From NCBI RefSeq assembly GCF_018131075.1, contig NZ_JAFCLS010000043.1, forward strand, positions 1 through 64,000: a stretch of DNA of 64,000 bases. The letters are read 5' to 3'. How positions within the stretch are numbered: position 1 is the stretch's first letter; each line of letters opens with the position of its first letter. Of this stretch, positions 52,964-62,230 are shown piece after piece. Below the pieces are notes generated by a model that was not told the DNA's origin, did not search any database, and saw only the letters and a list, made by a program, of their open reading frames with translations. Made by a program: the position numbers and the translations under genes. The stretch comes from Bradyrhizobium sp. JYMT SZCCT0428. GTDB lineage: Bacteria; Pseudomonadota; Alphaproteobacteria; Rhizobiales; Xanthobacteraceae.

Positions 52964-54040
52964 TCACTTCCGCGCGCGGAACAATAAACACGCATCGCCA
53001 TAGGAATAGAACCGGTAGCCGCCGGCGATGGCGTGCGCATAGGCCTGCTTCATCGTCTCTAAGCCGCTGAACGCCGACACCAGCATGAACAGTGTCGAGC
53101 GCGGCAAGTGGAAGTTGGTCAGCAATATATCGACCGCGCGAAAGCGATAGCCCGGCGTGATGAAGATCGCGGTCTCCGCGCCAAACGGCTGGATGGTGCC
53201 GTCCTCGGCGGCCGCGCTTTCGAGCAGCCGCAACGATGTGGTCCCGACCGCAACGATGCGGCCACCTTTGGCACGAGCCGCATTCAAGGCCGCTGCGGTC
53301 TCGGCCGAAATCGAGCCCCATTCGGCATGCATCCGGTGTTCCGACGTTTCTTCCGCCTTGACCGGCAGGAAGGTCCCTGCCCCGACATGCAGCGTTATCC
53401 GGTGCAGTCCGACGCCGCGCGCGCGCAGCGCCGCCTCCAGCGCCGGCGTGAAATGCAACCCTGCGGTGGGCGCCGCGACCGCCCCCTCATTGGCCGCGAA
53501 CATGGTCTGGTAATCGGCGGCATCGCGATCGTCAGGCGTGCGCTTGGAGGCGATGTAGGGCGGCAATGGCGGCGTGCCGAGGTCGGCGATGGCCTGGTCG
53601 AGCGCTGGTCCATGAAACGAGAACGACAGCGTGATCTCGCCCTCTTCGCCTTTGGCCTCGACCTCGGCGTCGAGATGGCCAAGCAGGCAGACCTTGCCTT
53701 CATTGCCGAAGCGCACCACGTCGCCGGGCGCCAGCTTCTTGGCCGGCTTGACAAGCGCCTGCCAGCGCGAGCCGTCGAGCCGCTTGATCAAGGTCGCTTC
53801 GATCTTCGGTTCGGTCTCGCGGCCGATGCGGCGTCCCTTGAGCTGGGCTGAAATGACCTTGGTATCGTTTACGACGAGCTGGTCGCCAGGCTGCAACCAG
53901 TCCGGCAGTTCGGCGACGCTGCGGTCCTGCAGCGCGCCATCCGGCTGCACGACGAGCATCTTCGCGGAATCGCGCGGGCTCGCCGGTCGCAGCGCGATGT
54001 TGGCGGGGGGCAGTTCGAAGTCAAACAGATCGGTGCGCAT
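52964..54040 (-). CDS. queA: QueA, S-adenosylmethionine:tRNA ribosyltransferase-isomerase
   Basis: QueA converts preQ1-tRNA to epoxyqueuosine-tRNA by transferring ribose from SAM. The 358 residues begin with [19 protein letters not shown], include [26 protein letters not shown] (~185) and [11 protein letters not shown] (~236), and end with a conserved [13 protein letters not shown] 54040 is preferred over 54064. With tgt at 48628 it shows that the queuosine pathway is used. The next gene, DedA, converges on it. Confidence 0.94.
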   Translation of the reverse strand: MRTDLFDFELPPANIALRPASPRDSAKMLVVQPDGALQDRSVAELPDWLQPGDQLVVNDTKVISAQLKGRRIGRETEPKIEATLIKRLDGSRWQALVKPAKKLAPGDVVRFGNEGKVCLLGHLDAEVEAKGEEGEITLSFSFHGPALDQAIADLGTPPLPPYIASKRTPDDRDAADYQTMFAANEGAVAAPTAGLHFTPALEAALRARGVGLHRITLHVGAGTFLPVKAEETSEHRMHAEWGSISAETAAALNAARAKGGRIVAVGTTSLRLLESAAAEDGTIQPFGAETAIFITPGYRFRAVDILLTNFHLPRSTLFMLVSAFSGLETMKQAYAHAIAGGYRFYSYGDACLLFRARK

Positions 54041-54049
54041 GCTATCACC

Positions 54050-54174
54050 GTCATTGCCGGGCATAGGCGTCCGAAGGACGGCGTCGCTTCCGCTCGCCTA
54101 TGACCCGGCAATCCATCACCTACGAAAAACTCTTCTGAAGATTGATGGATGCCCGGGTCAAGCCCGGGCATGAC
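54050..54174. repeat. Compound palindromic element
   Basis: ATTGCCGGG-CATAGGCG (54053-54069) faces CGCCTAT-GA-CCCGGCAAT (54095-54112), and TGCCCGGG (54150-54157) faces CCCGGGCA (54163-54170). It lies between queA and ppi and is of the dispersed type. Confidence 0.65.
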
Positions 54175-54183
54175 AATCGAAAA

Positions 54184-54648
54184 TCAGCCCGCGTCAGCGG
54201 CCATATGCGCCTTGACGATCTTGTCCGGGTTCTGCACCGGCTCTCCGCGCTTGATCTTGTCGACGTTCTCCATGCCGTCCGTGACCTTGCCCCAGACCGT
54301 GTACTGGCCGTTGAGGAAGGAGGCGTCGTCGAAGCAGATGAAGAACTGGCTGTCGCCGGAATCCGGGCTCGCCGCGCGCGCCATCGAGGTGGTGCCGCGC
54401 ACGTGCGGCTCCTTGTTGAATTCGGCCTTCAGCTTCTTGCCGGAACCGCCGGTGCCGGTGCCCTGCGGGCAACCGGTCTGCGCCATGAAGCCGTCGATCA
54501 CGCGATGGAACACGATGCCGTCGTAAAACCCTTCGCGCACCAGTTCCTTGATGCGGGCGACATGGCCCGGCGCCAGATCCGGGCGCATCTCGATGGTGAC
54601 GGGACCCTGCGTGGTCTCAAGGATCAAAGTATTTTCTGTGGCTGCCAT
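54184..54648 (-). CDS. Cytoplasmic cyclophilin-type peptidyl-prolyl isomerase
   Basis: This 154-residue enzyme speeds cis-trans isomerisation of proline bonds. It has the cyclophilin core: GFYDGIVFHRVIDGFMAQTGCPQ (pieces FHRVIDGFMAQTG, ~48-60), GTTSMARA (~90) and SQFFICFDD (~103). No signal peptide is present, so it is cytoplasmic. Its first 25 bases overlap the stop region of the upstream gene at 54624-55064. Confidence 0.92.
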   Translation of the reverse strand: MAATENTLILETTQGPVTIEMRPDLAPGHVARIKELVREGFYDGIVFHRVIDGFMAQTGCPQGTGTGGSGKKLKAEFNKEPHVRGTTSMARAASPDSGDSQFFICFDDASFLNGQYTVWGKVTDGMENVDKIKRGEPVQNPDKIVKAHMAADAG

Positions 54649-55064
54649 GCTCTTCTCTCATCAGGTTTGGGTGGACGTTTACGGGTTCGAAAAGGGATCG
54701 CGAGCGGCCGGCCTGCAACGGCGCCGCCGAGTCCCTCGGTAAATGGCAACGGCGTGCAACGTTGCAATGCTTCCATCACCGCAACGCGGTATTTGAGCCG
54801 GTCGTTATCGCTGGCGTGTTCCGATTCATAGGTAATCCTGGGCTGACCGATAATGGCGCCCGCGCGGTTGAAGCTGACGACCACAGTGATATCGATCGGG
54901 TTGGCTTGCGACAGCGGCGGCGGCTTCCAGCACGAATGCAGCCGCACAAAGATTTCCTTGAGCGTGTCGAGTTGCACCGGTTGCGCCGAGGCCTGCACCG
55001 TCGATACCAGGCACAACAGCAGCGCGGCAAGTCCGAGGAACGGCTTGCTGCGTGACGTTGTCAT
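54624..55064 (-). CDS. Secreted TonB-C-terminus-like protein
   Basis: A signal peptide (FLGLAALLLCLVSTVQASAQ) precedes a domain of about 120 residues with HSCWKPPPLSQANPIDITVVVSFNRAG (pieces SCWKPPP and ITVVVSFNRAG, ~44-70) and ALQRCTPLPF, the layout of TonB C-terminal or TolA-like domains. It sits between two cyclophilin genes on the same strand and overlaps the downstream one, so they are probably co-expressed. Function unknown. Confidence 0.65.
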   Translation of the reverse strand: MTTSRSKPFLGLAALLLCLVSTVQASAQPVQLDTLKEIFVRLHSCWKPPPLSQANPIDITVVVSFNRAGAIIGQPRITYESEHASDNDRLKYRVAVMEALQRCTPLPFTEGLGGAVAGRPLAIPFRTRKRPPKPDERRAWQPQKIL

Positions 55065-55067
55065 CGC

Positions 55068-55631
55068 TCACTTGATATCGGATGCGACTTGCACCTTCAC
55101 CATCTTGTCAGGGTCAGTGACCTGTCCACCGGACGATCCCGGCGGCGCCTTTTTCAGCTTGTCGACCACATCCATGCCGGACACGACCTCGCCGATCACG
55201 GTGTACTGGCCGTTCAGGCTCGAGCCTTCCGCGAACATGATGAAGAACTGCGAGTTCGCGGTATCGACGCTGTCACCGCGCCGCGCCATGCCGACGACGC
55301 CGCGGGTGAACGGCACCTTGGAGAACTCCTGCTTCAGGTTCGGATATTTCGAGCCGCCGGTGCCGTTGAAGTTCTGGCCGTCGCCGGTCTGCGCCATGAA
55401 GCCGTCCATCACGCGATGGAACGGCACGTTGTTGTAATAGCCCTCGCGTGCCAGCTGCTTGATGCGCTCGGCATGCTGGGGCGCGAGGTCGGCCCGCAGC
55501 TTGATCACGATGCGGCCTTTCGTCGTGTCGATCACGACCGCATTGGCCTTGTCGAGATTGGCCGGCAGCGGCTGGGCGATCGCGGGAGCCGCGCAAATCA
55601 GCGCGACGACAAAAGCGAGAATGCGGATCAT
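55068..55631 (-). CDS. Periplasmic cyclophilin-type peptidyl-prolyl isomerase
   Basis: A 187-residue isomerase with a signal peptide (IRILAFVVALICAAPAIAQP) and the cyclophilin core: VPFHRVMDGFMAQTGDGQN (~78-96), RGVVGMARRGD, SQFFIMFAEG (~130). It differs from the 54184 gene in being exported, so the two cover cytoplasm and periplasm. It starts 49 bases downstream of coaD. Confidence 0.92.
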   Translation of the reverse strand: MIRILAFVVALICAAPAIAQPLPANLDKANAVVIDTTKGRIVIKLRADLAPQHAERIKQLAREGYYNNVPFHRVMDGFMAQTGDGQNFNGTGGSKYPNLKQEFSKVPFTRGVVGMARRGDSVDTANSQFFIMFAEGSSLNGQYTVIGEVVSGMDVVDKLKKAPPGSSGGQVTDPDKMVKVQVASDIK

Positions 55632-55680
55632 GAAAACTCCGGGATCGAGAGAGTAAGGCGTTGCGAGCGCAGGACAGGCG

Positions 55681-56178
55681 CTAGCTGGCGAATTTGGCCT
55701 TGAGTTTGGCTGCGATCGAGGGCGGCACGAACGCGGAGAAGTCGCCGCCCATGCCCGCGATTTGGCGCACCAGTGTGGCGGTGATCGGGCGGACCGCGGG
55801 GGACGCCGGGACGAACACCGTATGCACCTCAGGCGCCATGGTCTGGTTCATGCCGGCCAGTTGCATCTCGTAGTCCAGATCGGTGCCGTCGCGCAGGCCC
55901 CTGATCATGATGGTGGCGCCGGCCACCCGGGCCGCCGTGACCGTCAGATTGTCGTAGGTGGAGGCCTCAAAGGCGCAACCGGCGCTCTTCGCGATGGGCG
56001 CGCATACCTCCTTGAGCATCTCCAGGCGTTCATCGGTCGAAAACAGCGACTTTTTGCCGGGATGGACCGCAACGGCGACGATCAGGCGGTCGCACAGGCT
56101 CACAGCGTGCTGGACCACGTCCAGATGGCCGTTGGTGACGGGGTCAAAAGAGCCGGGATAGAGCGCGATACGGGGCAT
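55681..56178 (-). CDS. coaD: Phosphopantetheine adenylyltransferase
   Basis: CoaD adenylates 4'-phosphopantetheine, the penultimate step of coenzyme A synthesis. The 165 residues have the TxGH-type nucleotide site [13 protein letters not shown] (~8-20), [18 protein letters not shown] (~92-109) and [12 protein letters not shown] in place of the more usual ISSTLVR motif near residue 130. First gene of the minus-strand run coaD, ppi, TonB-like, ppi. Confidence 0.94.
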   Translation of the reverse strand: MPRIALYPGSFDPVTNGHLDVVQHAVSLCDRLIVAVAVHPGKKSLFSTDERLEMLKEVCAPIAKSAGCAFEASTYDNLTVTAARVAGATIMIRGLRDGTDLDYEMQLAGMNQTMAPEVHTVFVPASPAVRPITATLVRQIAGMGGDFSAFVPPSIAAKLKAKFAS

Positions 56179-56233
56179 AGAACCCTCCTAACCCGCCCCG
56201 GGCGGCCCGGCAAGCGGGCCAGTTTCTTGTTTT

Positions 56234-56302
56234 GACGCGTTTTCTTCGCGCGACCGCTCACCACCCGGATCAAGCCCGGGGCGGGCTTCGCTCGAAAACG
56301 CT
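56234..56302. repeat. Dispersed palindrome, copy 2 (GACGCGTTTTCTTC type)
   Basis: GACGCGTTTTCTTC, then CGACCGCTCACC, and CTTCGCTCGAAAACGCT at the end: the same design as 22921-22968 with an inserted CCCGGATCAAGCCCGGG stem in the middle. It lies upstream of coaD. Confidence 0.7.
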
Positions 56303-56533
56303 CCGGTTCCCCGCAGACCCGCCTTTTTATTTGAAATCGGCCAATGAACCACTTCCGGGGTCGGCGCGTCTGCTTAGGCGAGCCGGCAATGTTTCGTCCC
56401 TCCGGGGCGACGAAACAAAACTCGGCCCCGACGAAACCATTTTCGGGCTTGGCGAAGACACCCGGAAACGCCGCCTGGGTAGACATCCATCCAACGAAAC
56501 GACGGGCCGAACGGCCCATGACAGGGGACCGTC

Positions 56534-56791
56534 ATGATCAAGGCACTTACCGCAATCACCTTTGCCGCGCTCATCGCCACCGCACTGACCATTTTGCCCG
56601 GCTTTGCCCCCTCGGTTGAAGCCAGCGTGCCGCAGGCGCTTGCCAAGGGTGACCGCCTCGACATCCGCACCGTCGGCAAGGATTGCTCGCAACAGGCTTG
56701 GCCGAATTTCGAGGCCTCCTGCCTCCGCGCCGCCGGTTCCAAGTCCTTGATCCGCGAAGCGCGCCTGGTGACCGCGGACCGCACCCCATAA
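56534..56791 (+). CDS. Small secreted protein, 85 aa
   Basis: A signal peptide (ALTAITFAALIATALTILPGF) precedes a short mature domain with two cysteines (KDCSQQAWPNFEASCLRAAG, ~55-74), a spacing seen in many rhizobial envelope proteins. A GACC-type context precedes ATG 56534. Function unknown. Confidence 0.7.
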   Translation: MIKALTAITFAALIATALTILPGFAPSVEASVPQALAKGDRLDIRTVGKDCSQQAWPNFEASCLRAAGSKSLIREARLVTADRTP

Positions 56792-56902
56792 CGGTCGCCG
56801 ACCCCACTAATTAGCCGTCAGATTGCTCTGATTTGAAGTCCTCGGGATGCCCCCCGGGGACTTCGGCGTTTCAGGCAACAGCAGCGTCCATTTCCACGAG
56901 GA

Positions 56903-57145
56903 TCATTGCTGCGATCGACGTGCTCGGGCCCTGTCATCCCAGCGGCTCAGCATTTGAGCGAGATCGCCATGCGCCTGTTTGGCGGGAGCCTGGTTGGTAT
57001 TCGCGGGCCGCGGCCGTCCCTGCTCTACGTAGTTCTTCCATCTGCGGGCGCTCTCACGCCGTTTTCGGGACATGCGGTCACGCGTGTAATATCCAGCGGC
57101 GTAAGCCACCCCGAGCAAAACCAGAATAGCAAGGACGTCCAGCAT
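56903..57145 (-). CDS. Small membrane-anchored basic protein
   Basis: An 80-residue protein: an N-terminal helix (LDVLAILVLLGVAYAAGYY) then a basic, mostly helical cytoplasmic tail (RDRMSRKRRESARRWKNYV). No domain is recognised. Neighbouring genes are also small membrane proteins. Confidence 0.55.
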   Translation of the reverse strand: MLDVLAILVLLGVAYAAGYYTRDRMSRKRRESARRWKNYVEQGRPRPANTNQAPAKQAHGDLAQMLSRWDDRARARRSQQ

Positions 57146-57199
57146 CTCATGTGCTCCGCGCGCAGGGCCTGAGGGGGCCGGACAGACAATCGGACATGA

Positions 57200-57406
57200 T
57201 CAAGCAATCATCCAGATCATGAGCTTCCAGAACGACAGGCCGAGCAAGTACAACCACCCCGTCATCAAGGGAACGACGAGCGCAGCGTACAGTGCGGCGA
57301 CGAAGACGTGGCCGAGATCGGATCGGCCCGCCGTCTCTACACGACTTTCCTCGACGCCTGGATGACGCGGGTCTCTATCAATTGTGACGCTCGGGTATGC
57401 CGACAT
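57200..57406 (-). CDS. Small membrane protein, 68 aa
   Basis: A polar N-terminus (about 1-30) and two hydrophobic helices (HVFVAALYAALVVPLMTGWL and LLGLSFWKLMIWMIA). ATG 57406 is preferred; ATG 57424 would add six residues. Family unknown. Confidence 0.5.
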   Translation of the reverse strand: MSAYPSVTIDRDPRHPGVEESRVETAGRSDLGHVFVAALYAALVVPLMTGWLYLLGLSFWKLMIWMIA

Positions 57407-57622
57407 GATTGAGTTCCACAACATGATCGCGACCGCCAGCCGGCGGTCGAGGTAGCGATGACGTTTGGCAAAAGTTTGATTGCGTGGAACCAGGCTCTCA
57501 AATGTCACCGCGTTACTAGGGCTGCACACGCTTTCGTGCGTGCCGGCCCGATGCCGCGAGAGTTTTCCCCGGTTGTGCTTCACTTCACGCGTGCTATTCG
57601 CTTGGCAAAGAAGTTGCTGGAA

Positions 57623-58606
57623 ATGTCCATGCCGGATAACGCACCAACGCAGCTAAAGCCCCGGCTGGCAATCTCGATCAACCAGGCGCAGGCGATCACG
57701 GGTCGCCTCGCTCCCCATTCATCCGTCGTCGGCGCCACCGAACTGCGCGGCGGAGAAATCAGCGCGATATTCGAGATCACGCTGACAGATTCCTCTTCCT
57801 ACATTCTCAAAGTCTATCCGGCATCGATGGCGTGGAAGATGGCGAAAGAGGTCTACGTCCTGGGCCTTCTGCTCGATATCAAGACGCCCGTTCCCCGCAT
57901 CCTCATTGCCGACGATACGCGGTCGGTCATCGACCTCAACTTCGTCCTGATGAACAGGCTCGACGGACTGGTGTTGGGCAGGCACGAGGCGGAACTGCCG
58001 GACGTCGAGCTGTTTGCGATCTACGCCGAGATGGGCGCGAGCCTGCGCGAGATCAACGACATCACGCTCGACAGCTTCGGCTATATCGGCCCGAACGGCG
58101 TCTGGACGCCTCACGCCACCAACCGCAACTACATGTCCTCCCAGTTCGAGCGCAAGCTGACGGAGTTTGGCGAGCGCGGCGGCGATCCCGCGCTGGCCGA
58201 GCGGCTCAGGGTCAGCATTGCCGCGCGCCGGCACCTGCTCGACGGAGCGGTCGTCCCTCGCCTTTGTCACTACGATCTTCACGCCGGAAACGTGTTGGTG
58301 ACGTCGAGCCGCGCACCGCTTCTGTCCGGGATCGTCGATTTCGAAAACGCCACAGCCGGCGATCCGCTGATGGATATTGCCAAGGCGCTCTATTACTTCA
58401 AACCGCAACAAAAGCCGCAGGACGCACTGAAGCAGTCGGGATTGCTTGCCGGATATGGCGTCATCGAGCGCCCGGACTGCCAGGACACAATCGACCTCTA
58501 CCGGCTCGGCTGCACGCTGGAATTACGGTGCTGGAAGGCGCAGCTCGGCATCCGCGAAGGGCTTGCCGAACTCACCCGGGAGTTGGAGAGCGTCGATTGG
58601 CGCTAG
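57623..58606 (+). CDS. Aminoglycoside-phosphotransferase-fold kinase
   Basis: A 327-residue kinase-fold protein of the APH family. Nucleotide-binding residues lie in SSYILKVYP (~60), the hinge is LMNRLDGLVLG, the catalytic loop is LCHYDLHAGNVLV (~216) and the metal motif is GIVDFENATAGDPLMDIAK (~237). The substrate cannot be told; relatives phosphorylate antibiotics, sugars or amino alcohols. ATG 57623 (or 57629) is the first start with a plausible ribosome site. It stands alone. Confidence 0.82.
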   Translation: MSMPDNAPTQLKPRLAISINQAQAITGRLAPHSSVVGATELRGGEISAIFEITLTDSSSYILKVYPASMAWKMAKEVYVLGLLLDIKTPVPRILIADDTRSVIDLNFVLMNRLDGLVLGRHEAELPDVELFAIYAEMGASLREINDITLDSFGYIGPNGVWTPHATNRNYMSSQFERKLTEFGERGGDPALAERLRVSIAARRHLLDGAVVPRLCHYDLHAGNVLVTSSRAPLLSGIVDFENATAGDPLMDIAKALYYFKPQQKPQDALKQSGLLAGYGVIERPDCQDTIDLYRLGCTLELRCWKAQLGIREGLAELTRELESVDWR

Positions 58607-58812
58607 CCGCCCGTTTGCGTCATGAGCATCGAAGAACGCCGCCAGCGTCGCCGTTGAGCGGAAGAACTTGCGCAACGTATTGGTCCGCTCGCACAACCTC
58701 CGGGCAGTGCATCCCGCTCCACCATCGCACAAGACCGCACCCACATTGAAACAAAAATTGATCGAATAAGGCAAAATAACGGGGATATTTCCCAAAAGCG
58801 TCTTGATTTCTC

Positions 58813-58845
58813 GCTCCGCTTTCGGCGGGGCGCATTTTGTTTGAT
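58813..58845 (+). terminator. Probable terminator after the kinase-fold gene
   Basis: CGCTCCGC and GCGGGGCG form a stem with one G-T pair, followed by CATTTTGTTT. The stretch 58607-58857 holds no gene. Confidence 0.45.
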
Positions 58846-58857
58846 GGGTAAGAACAC

Positions 58858-59034
58858 ATGACCGATCAACAATTGACTGTTCAAGCGATTAGCGAAGCGC
58901 AACGCATATTGGAAGATTACCTTCGGCCCTGGCCGCAGAACAATGAAACTATCCTCGACAGCCTGGTGGAAGTTCTCGGCCGCCCCGATTTGGTGGTCGC
59001 TGTCAGCCGCTTGCAGCAACAAGTGCGCAAATGA
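58858..59034 (+). CDS. Small helical protein, 58 aa
   Basis: A 58-residue frame, largely helical: QQLTVQAISEAQRILEDYL, then ILDSLVEVLGRPDLVVAV. Its TGA overlaps the ATG of the next gene by four bases, so the two are translationally coupled. No family is recognised. Confidence 0.6.
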   Translation: MTDQQLTVQAISEAQRILEDYLRPWPQNNETILDSLVEVLGRPDLVVAVSRLQQQVRK

Positions 59035-59387
59035 GGAAACTCCCACCAATCGCCTTGGTCGCCTGGATTGCTACGCTCTTGCCAGTTGGGATGCCAGACG
59101 CCCAGGCCAAACAACAATGCAGCGCCGCGACGCCATCAAATACGCACGGGCGCTGGTGGTCTTATCGTCTGATCGATGGACGAAAGTGCTGGTACGAAGG
59201 CAAGCCCATGCTGTCGAAAGCGTTGCTGGAATGGCCCACGGAAGCATCCCCGCAACCCGTTTCCACCGGAAAAGTTACAACCGCGGTCACAGAGAAGTCT
59301 GGCAATCCATTGGACTCCCAAGCCTGGGCACTGAAGGACTTTGATACTTTCGAAGCGCGATGGCGCGAAAGGGTGACGATGCAATAG
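59031..59387 (+). CDS. Secreted protein, 118 aa
   Basis: A signal peptide (KLPPIALVAWIATLLPVGM, cleavage near AQA) precedes a Trp-rich domain: HGRWWSYRLIDGRKCWYEG (~39-57) with a second cysteine in QQCSAA, then a disordered tail. Similar small WW-containing envelope proteins occur in Bradyrhizobium. It is coupled to the preceding 58-residue gene. Function unknown. Confidence 0.65.
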   Translation: MRKLPPIALVAWIATLLPVGMPDAQAKQQCSAATPSNTHGRWWSYRLIDGRKCWYEGKPMLSKALLEWPTEASPQPVSTGKVTTAVTEKSGNPLDSQAWALKDFDTFEARWRERVTMQ

Positions 59388-59508
59388 GCGTTGCCTCAAC
59401 GGCACGTCTCGAAGCGCCGGGATCTCGCCAACGAGCCACCGGCAATTGGTTTTTGACGACTGGGAAAGATCGCTTGTTGTTCAACCAAGAGCGCAGCGGA
59501 AACCAGCC

Positions 59509-60150
59509 ATGCGAACGGCTGCAGATTTCAATCTCTATTACGCGACCCCTGACCCCTGGCATATTTCCCACGCCCAATTCAGGGACAAGGTGTTGCGCCG
59601 ATGCCTGAAGCCATTGATCCGGGACAAATCGGTTCTTGAACTCGGCTGCGGCGAAGGCCACTTGACCCAAGCTATCTTTGACAAGGCACGATCGGTGGTT
59701 GGCGTCGACATCAGCGATGTAGCAATTGCTCGCGCCAAATCGCTAAACCTGCCAAATGCCCGATTTGAAAGCGGTGATTTTCTACAGACCTCATTCGAGC
59801 GGTACGACGTGATCGCAGCCCTCGAATGCGTCTACTATCTATCCCTGCCCGAGCGGGAAGCGTTCCTGGAGAAGGTCGCCAGAGAGCATTCTGGCAAGAT
59901 ACTTTTGCTTTCGGGTCCAATCGTCGACTTCCGAAGACGCTTTGGTCATAAACGATTGATGTACGAGTTCACGACTCTGGGGTTCGCTCCCCTTAAGTTT
60001 CATAACCTGTCCGTTTACTGGCATCCGCCTTCATCTCGAATTATTGCCAGCCTGATCAAGCTGCCACTTGGATACACCGTGCTTGATTGGATACCAGAGC
60101 CGATGATCTATCAAAGGCTATACGTACTTCGAGCACCGAAGCAGCGCTGA
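59509..60150 (+). CDS. NodS-like SAM-dependent methyltransferase
   Basis: A 213-residue class I methyltransferase. The N-terminus contains FNLYYATPDPWHI (~6-18), recalling NodS and related proteins, motif I is VLELGCGEGHLT (~42-53), and VVGVDISDVAI and YDVIAALECVYYL follow. NodS methylates the amino group of Nod-factor backbones, but no nod genes are near, so the substrate is left open. ATG 59509 is preferred to the in-frame 59446, which extends into polar sequence. Confidence 0.78.
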   Translation: MRTAADFNLYYATPDPWHISHAQFRDKVLRRCLKPLIRDKSVLELGCGEGHLTQAIFDKARSVVGVDISDVAIARAKSLNLPNARFESGDFLQTSFERYDVIAALECVYYLSLPEREAFLEKVAREHSGKILLLSGPIVDFRRRFGHKRLMYEFTTLGFAPLKFHNLSVYWHPPSSRIIASLIKLPLGYTVLDWIPEPMIYQRLYVLRAPKQR

Positions 60151-60336
60151 CTGGGTTGTTCGATAACCCGACAACGCGCCTTCGTGTGGTCTCCGCCGGA
60201 ACAAGCGACTCGTCGACGCAGGCGTGCAGTGTCCAAGTTGGGTCATTGGCGCACGGACATCCATAGGATGGTCGGCGCATCCGCCAAGTGCGAGAAGCGA
60301 TCATTCCAACCACTCATACCACTCATCGGCACAGAG

Positions 60337-62091
60337 CTACTCGGGCAACCCCGCTTTTCGAAGGCCCTCAATCAACAACTTCGAGTTTGATTGCCCGCCC
60401 CGAGCGACATACCCAGATATTGTAAAAGCGGGATCGGTCTCGAGCAGGTGCGCCACCGCCTCACGCGCCTCCTCGTCACGTCCGAGATGGGTGAAGGCGG
60501 ACGCGAGACAGCGGTAAGCTGTCGAAAAGGAGGGGTTCTGACGTAGGGCTTTCTTCCCTGCGGCGATGGCCTCGTCAAACCGACCGAGCTCGATGAGGGC
60601 ATACCCCATCCCAGTAAGTGACCGGTGGAGCAGCGGGTCAACCGGGCTCATGCGAATGGCGCGTTCGAAGCTCCGGATCGCCTCCTCCGGTAGCCCCGCA
60701 ACTTTATAGACCCAACCTCTACAGAACCATGCGTCAAATAAGTTTGGGTTTAGCGCGACCGCCCGATCCGCCATTTCGGTCTCACTTTCATAATCGCCAA
60801 TCATATGCGCCGAAGCTATGGAAACCCATGCCAACGTTTGCGCATCCCCCTCATCGACGCTCAATGCCAAGTGAAGAAGCCTAACCGCTTCCTTGCGGTC
60901 GAATTGAGGATCGACAGCATGGCCCCAAACGACGTTACGCATATGACAGAGGCCTGCGAGAGCAGCGACAGGGCCGAACCGCGGGTCCAGCTCCAACGCA
61001 CGATGCGCCAGCCTTAACGCCTCGGCTACCCCTTCGCGGGTCGTTAGGTAAGACTGTTGCATGGCTCGGAGATGAAAATCATAGGCGGTGAGGCTCTCCG
61101 GTCGCCGCCGCGTTGCCATTGCAATTTCTGTTTGAAGCAATTTTGGCTGAATGGCTGAGACAACCGCGACAGTGACTTCGTCCTGGAGAGCAAAAACGTC
61201 TGTCAGGTCACGCTCGAATCTGTCCGCCCAAATGTGTGCCCCTGTAATCGCATCGATCAATTGCCCTGTGATGCGAACTTTCCCTGCCGCCTTGCGCACG
61301 GCCCCCTCAAGGACATAGCGGACGCCAAGCCTGCGTCCGACCTCCTTGATGTCAACGGCTTTGCCTTTGAACGTAAAGCTCGAATTGCGAGCGATGACGA
61401 ACAACCATTTGAACCGCGAAAGCGCGGTGATAATCTCCTCAACCATTCCGTCCGAGAAGTATTCCTGCTCGGGATCGCCGCTCATGTTATCGAACGGCAG
61501 CACGGCGATAGAGGGCTTGTCGGGAAGTGGCGGGGCCGCACTCAGCCTATCGCTCAGTGCGCTAAACGCTCCCGCGCGTACAGCAAAAGCGCGGACAGGC
61601 TTGGAGATGTTCTTGAGCTGCTGTTCGCCCCGGTCCTCGAAGCCAATCTCCAGCTTGCCTTCCACCTCGCTGTAGACCTTCTCCGAAATCAGGATGCCGC
61701 CCGGATCGGCGACGCCCTCCAGCCGGACCGCAATGTTGATCCCGTCCCCAAAAAGATCGCCGTCAGCCCCGACGATAACCTCCCCGAGATTGACCCCGAT
61801 ACGAAGTTTAAGGGAGCTTCGGCCTGACGCGATGCCTTCCTGTATCTCCACCGCGCATCGCACCGCAGCCGACGGACTTGCGAACTCCGCCAACGCGCCG
61901 TCACCCGTGGTCTTGATCAGGCGCCCGTCGTGGCCGGAAAGGCCAGGCTCGATTATCTCGCGCTTCAGCCGCTCGAACTCGGCGTAGGTGGCCTCCTCAG
62001 CGCGTTGCATCAATGCAGAGTAACCGACCACGTCGGCAGCCAGGATCGCCGCTAATCGCCTTTGAACCCGCTGCTCTGTCACAACGCGCAC
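60337..62091 (-). CDS. Adenylate/guanylate cyclase domain + TolB-like + TPR protein
   Basis: A 584-residue protein of a type multiplied in Bradyrhizobium. A class III cyclase domain (about 10-175) has ILAADVVGYSALM and IKTTGDGALAEF, with both metal-binding aspartates, and INIAVRLEGVADPGG. A TolB-like region follows (about 190-330; IAVLPFDNMSGDPEQEYFSDG), then TPR repeats (about 345-575; FDAWFCRGWVYKVAG, ALIELGRFDEAIAAGKKA). It starts with GTG at 62091. The signal and output are unknown. No partner gene adjoins. Confidence 0.85.
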   Translation of the reverse strand: MRVVTEQRVQRRLAAILAADVVGYSALMQRAEEATYAEFERLKREIIEPGLSGHDGRLIKTTGDGALAEFASPSAAVRCAVEIQEGIASGRSSLKLRIGVNLGEVIVGADGDLFGDGINIAVRLEGVADPGGILISEKVYSEVEGKLEIGFEDRGEQQLKNISKPVRAFAVRAGAFSALSDRLSAAPPLPDKPSIAVLPFDNMSGDPEQEYFSDGMVEEIITALSRFKWLFVIARNSSFTFKGKAVDIKEVGRRLGVRYVLEGAVRKAAGKVRITGQLIDAITGAHIWADRFERDLTDVFALQDEVTVAVVSAIQPKLLQTEIAMATRRRPESLTAYDFHLRAMQQSYLTTREGVAEALRLAHRALELDPRFGPVAALAGLCHMRNVVWGHAVDPQFDRKEAVRLLHLALSVDEGDAQTLAWVSIASAHMIGDYESETEMADRAVALNPNLFDAWFCRGWVYKVAGLPEEAIRSFERAIRMSPVDPLLHRSLTGMGYALIELGRFDEAIAAGKKALRQNPSFSTAYRCLASAFTHLGRDEEAREAVAHLLETDPAFTISGYVARGGQSNSKLLIEGLRKAGLPE

Positions 62092-62230
62092 TCCGAACGA
62101 CCAAACTAGCCACGGCAGTGGACACGGAAAAGTCTAGCACTTTGCTGAGGACCCGTGAGCGGTAATTGCCGGGGAGCCCCAACTGCCTCAAGTGGCATTT
62201 TGCGGGCCCGTGGCATGACAGCAATGAGCG

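Noticed and set aside
57458-57622. Longer N-terminus of the kinase-fold protein from 57458
   Set aside because: The extra 55 residues lack any family similarity and a ribosome site; the ATG at 57623 is better placed.
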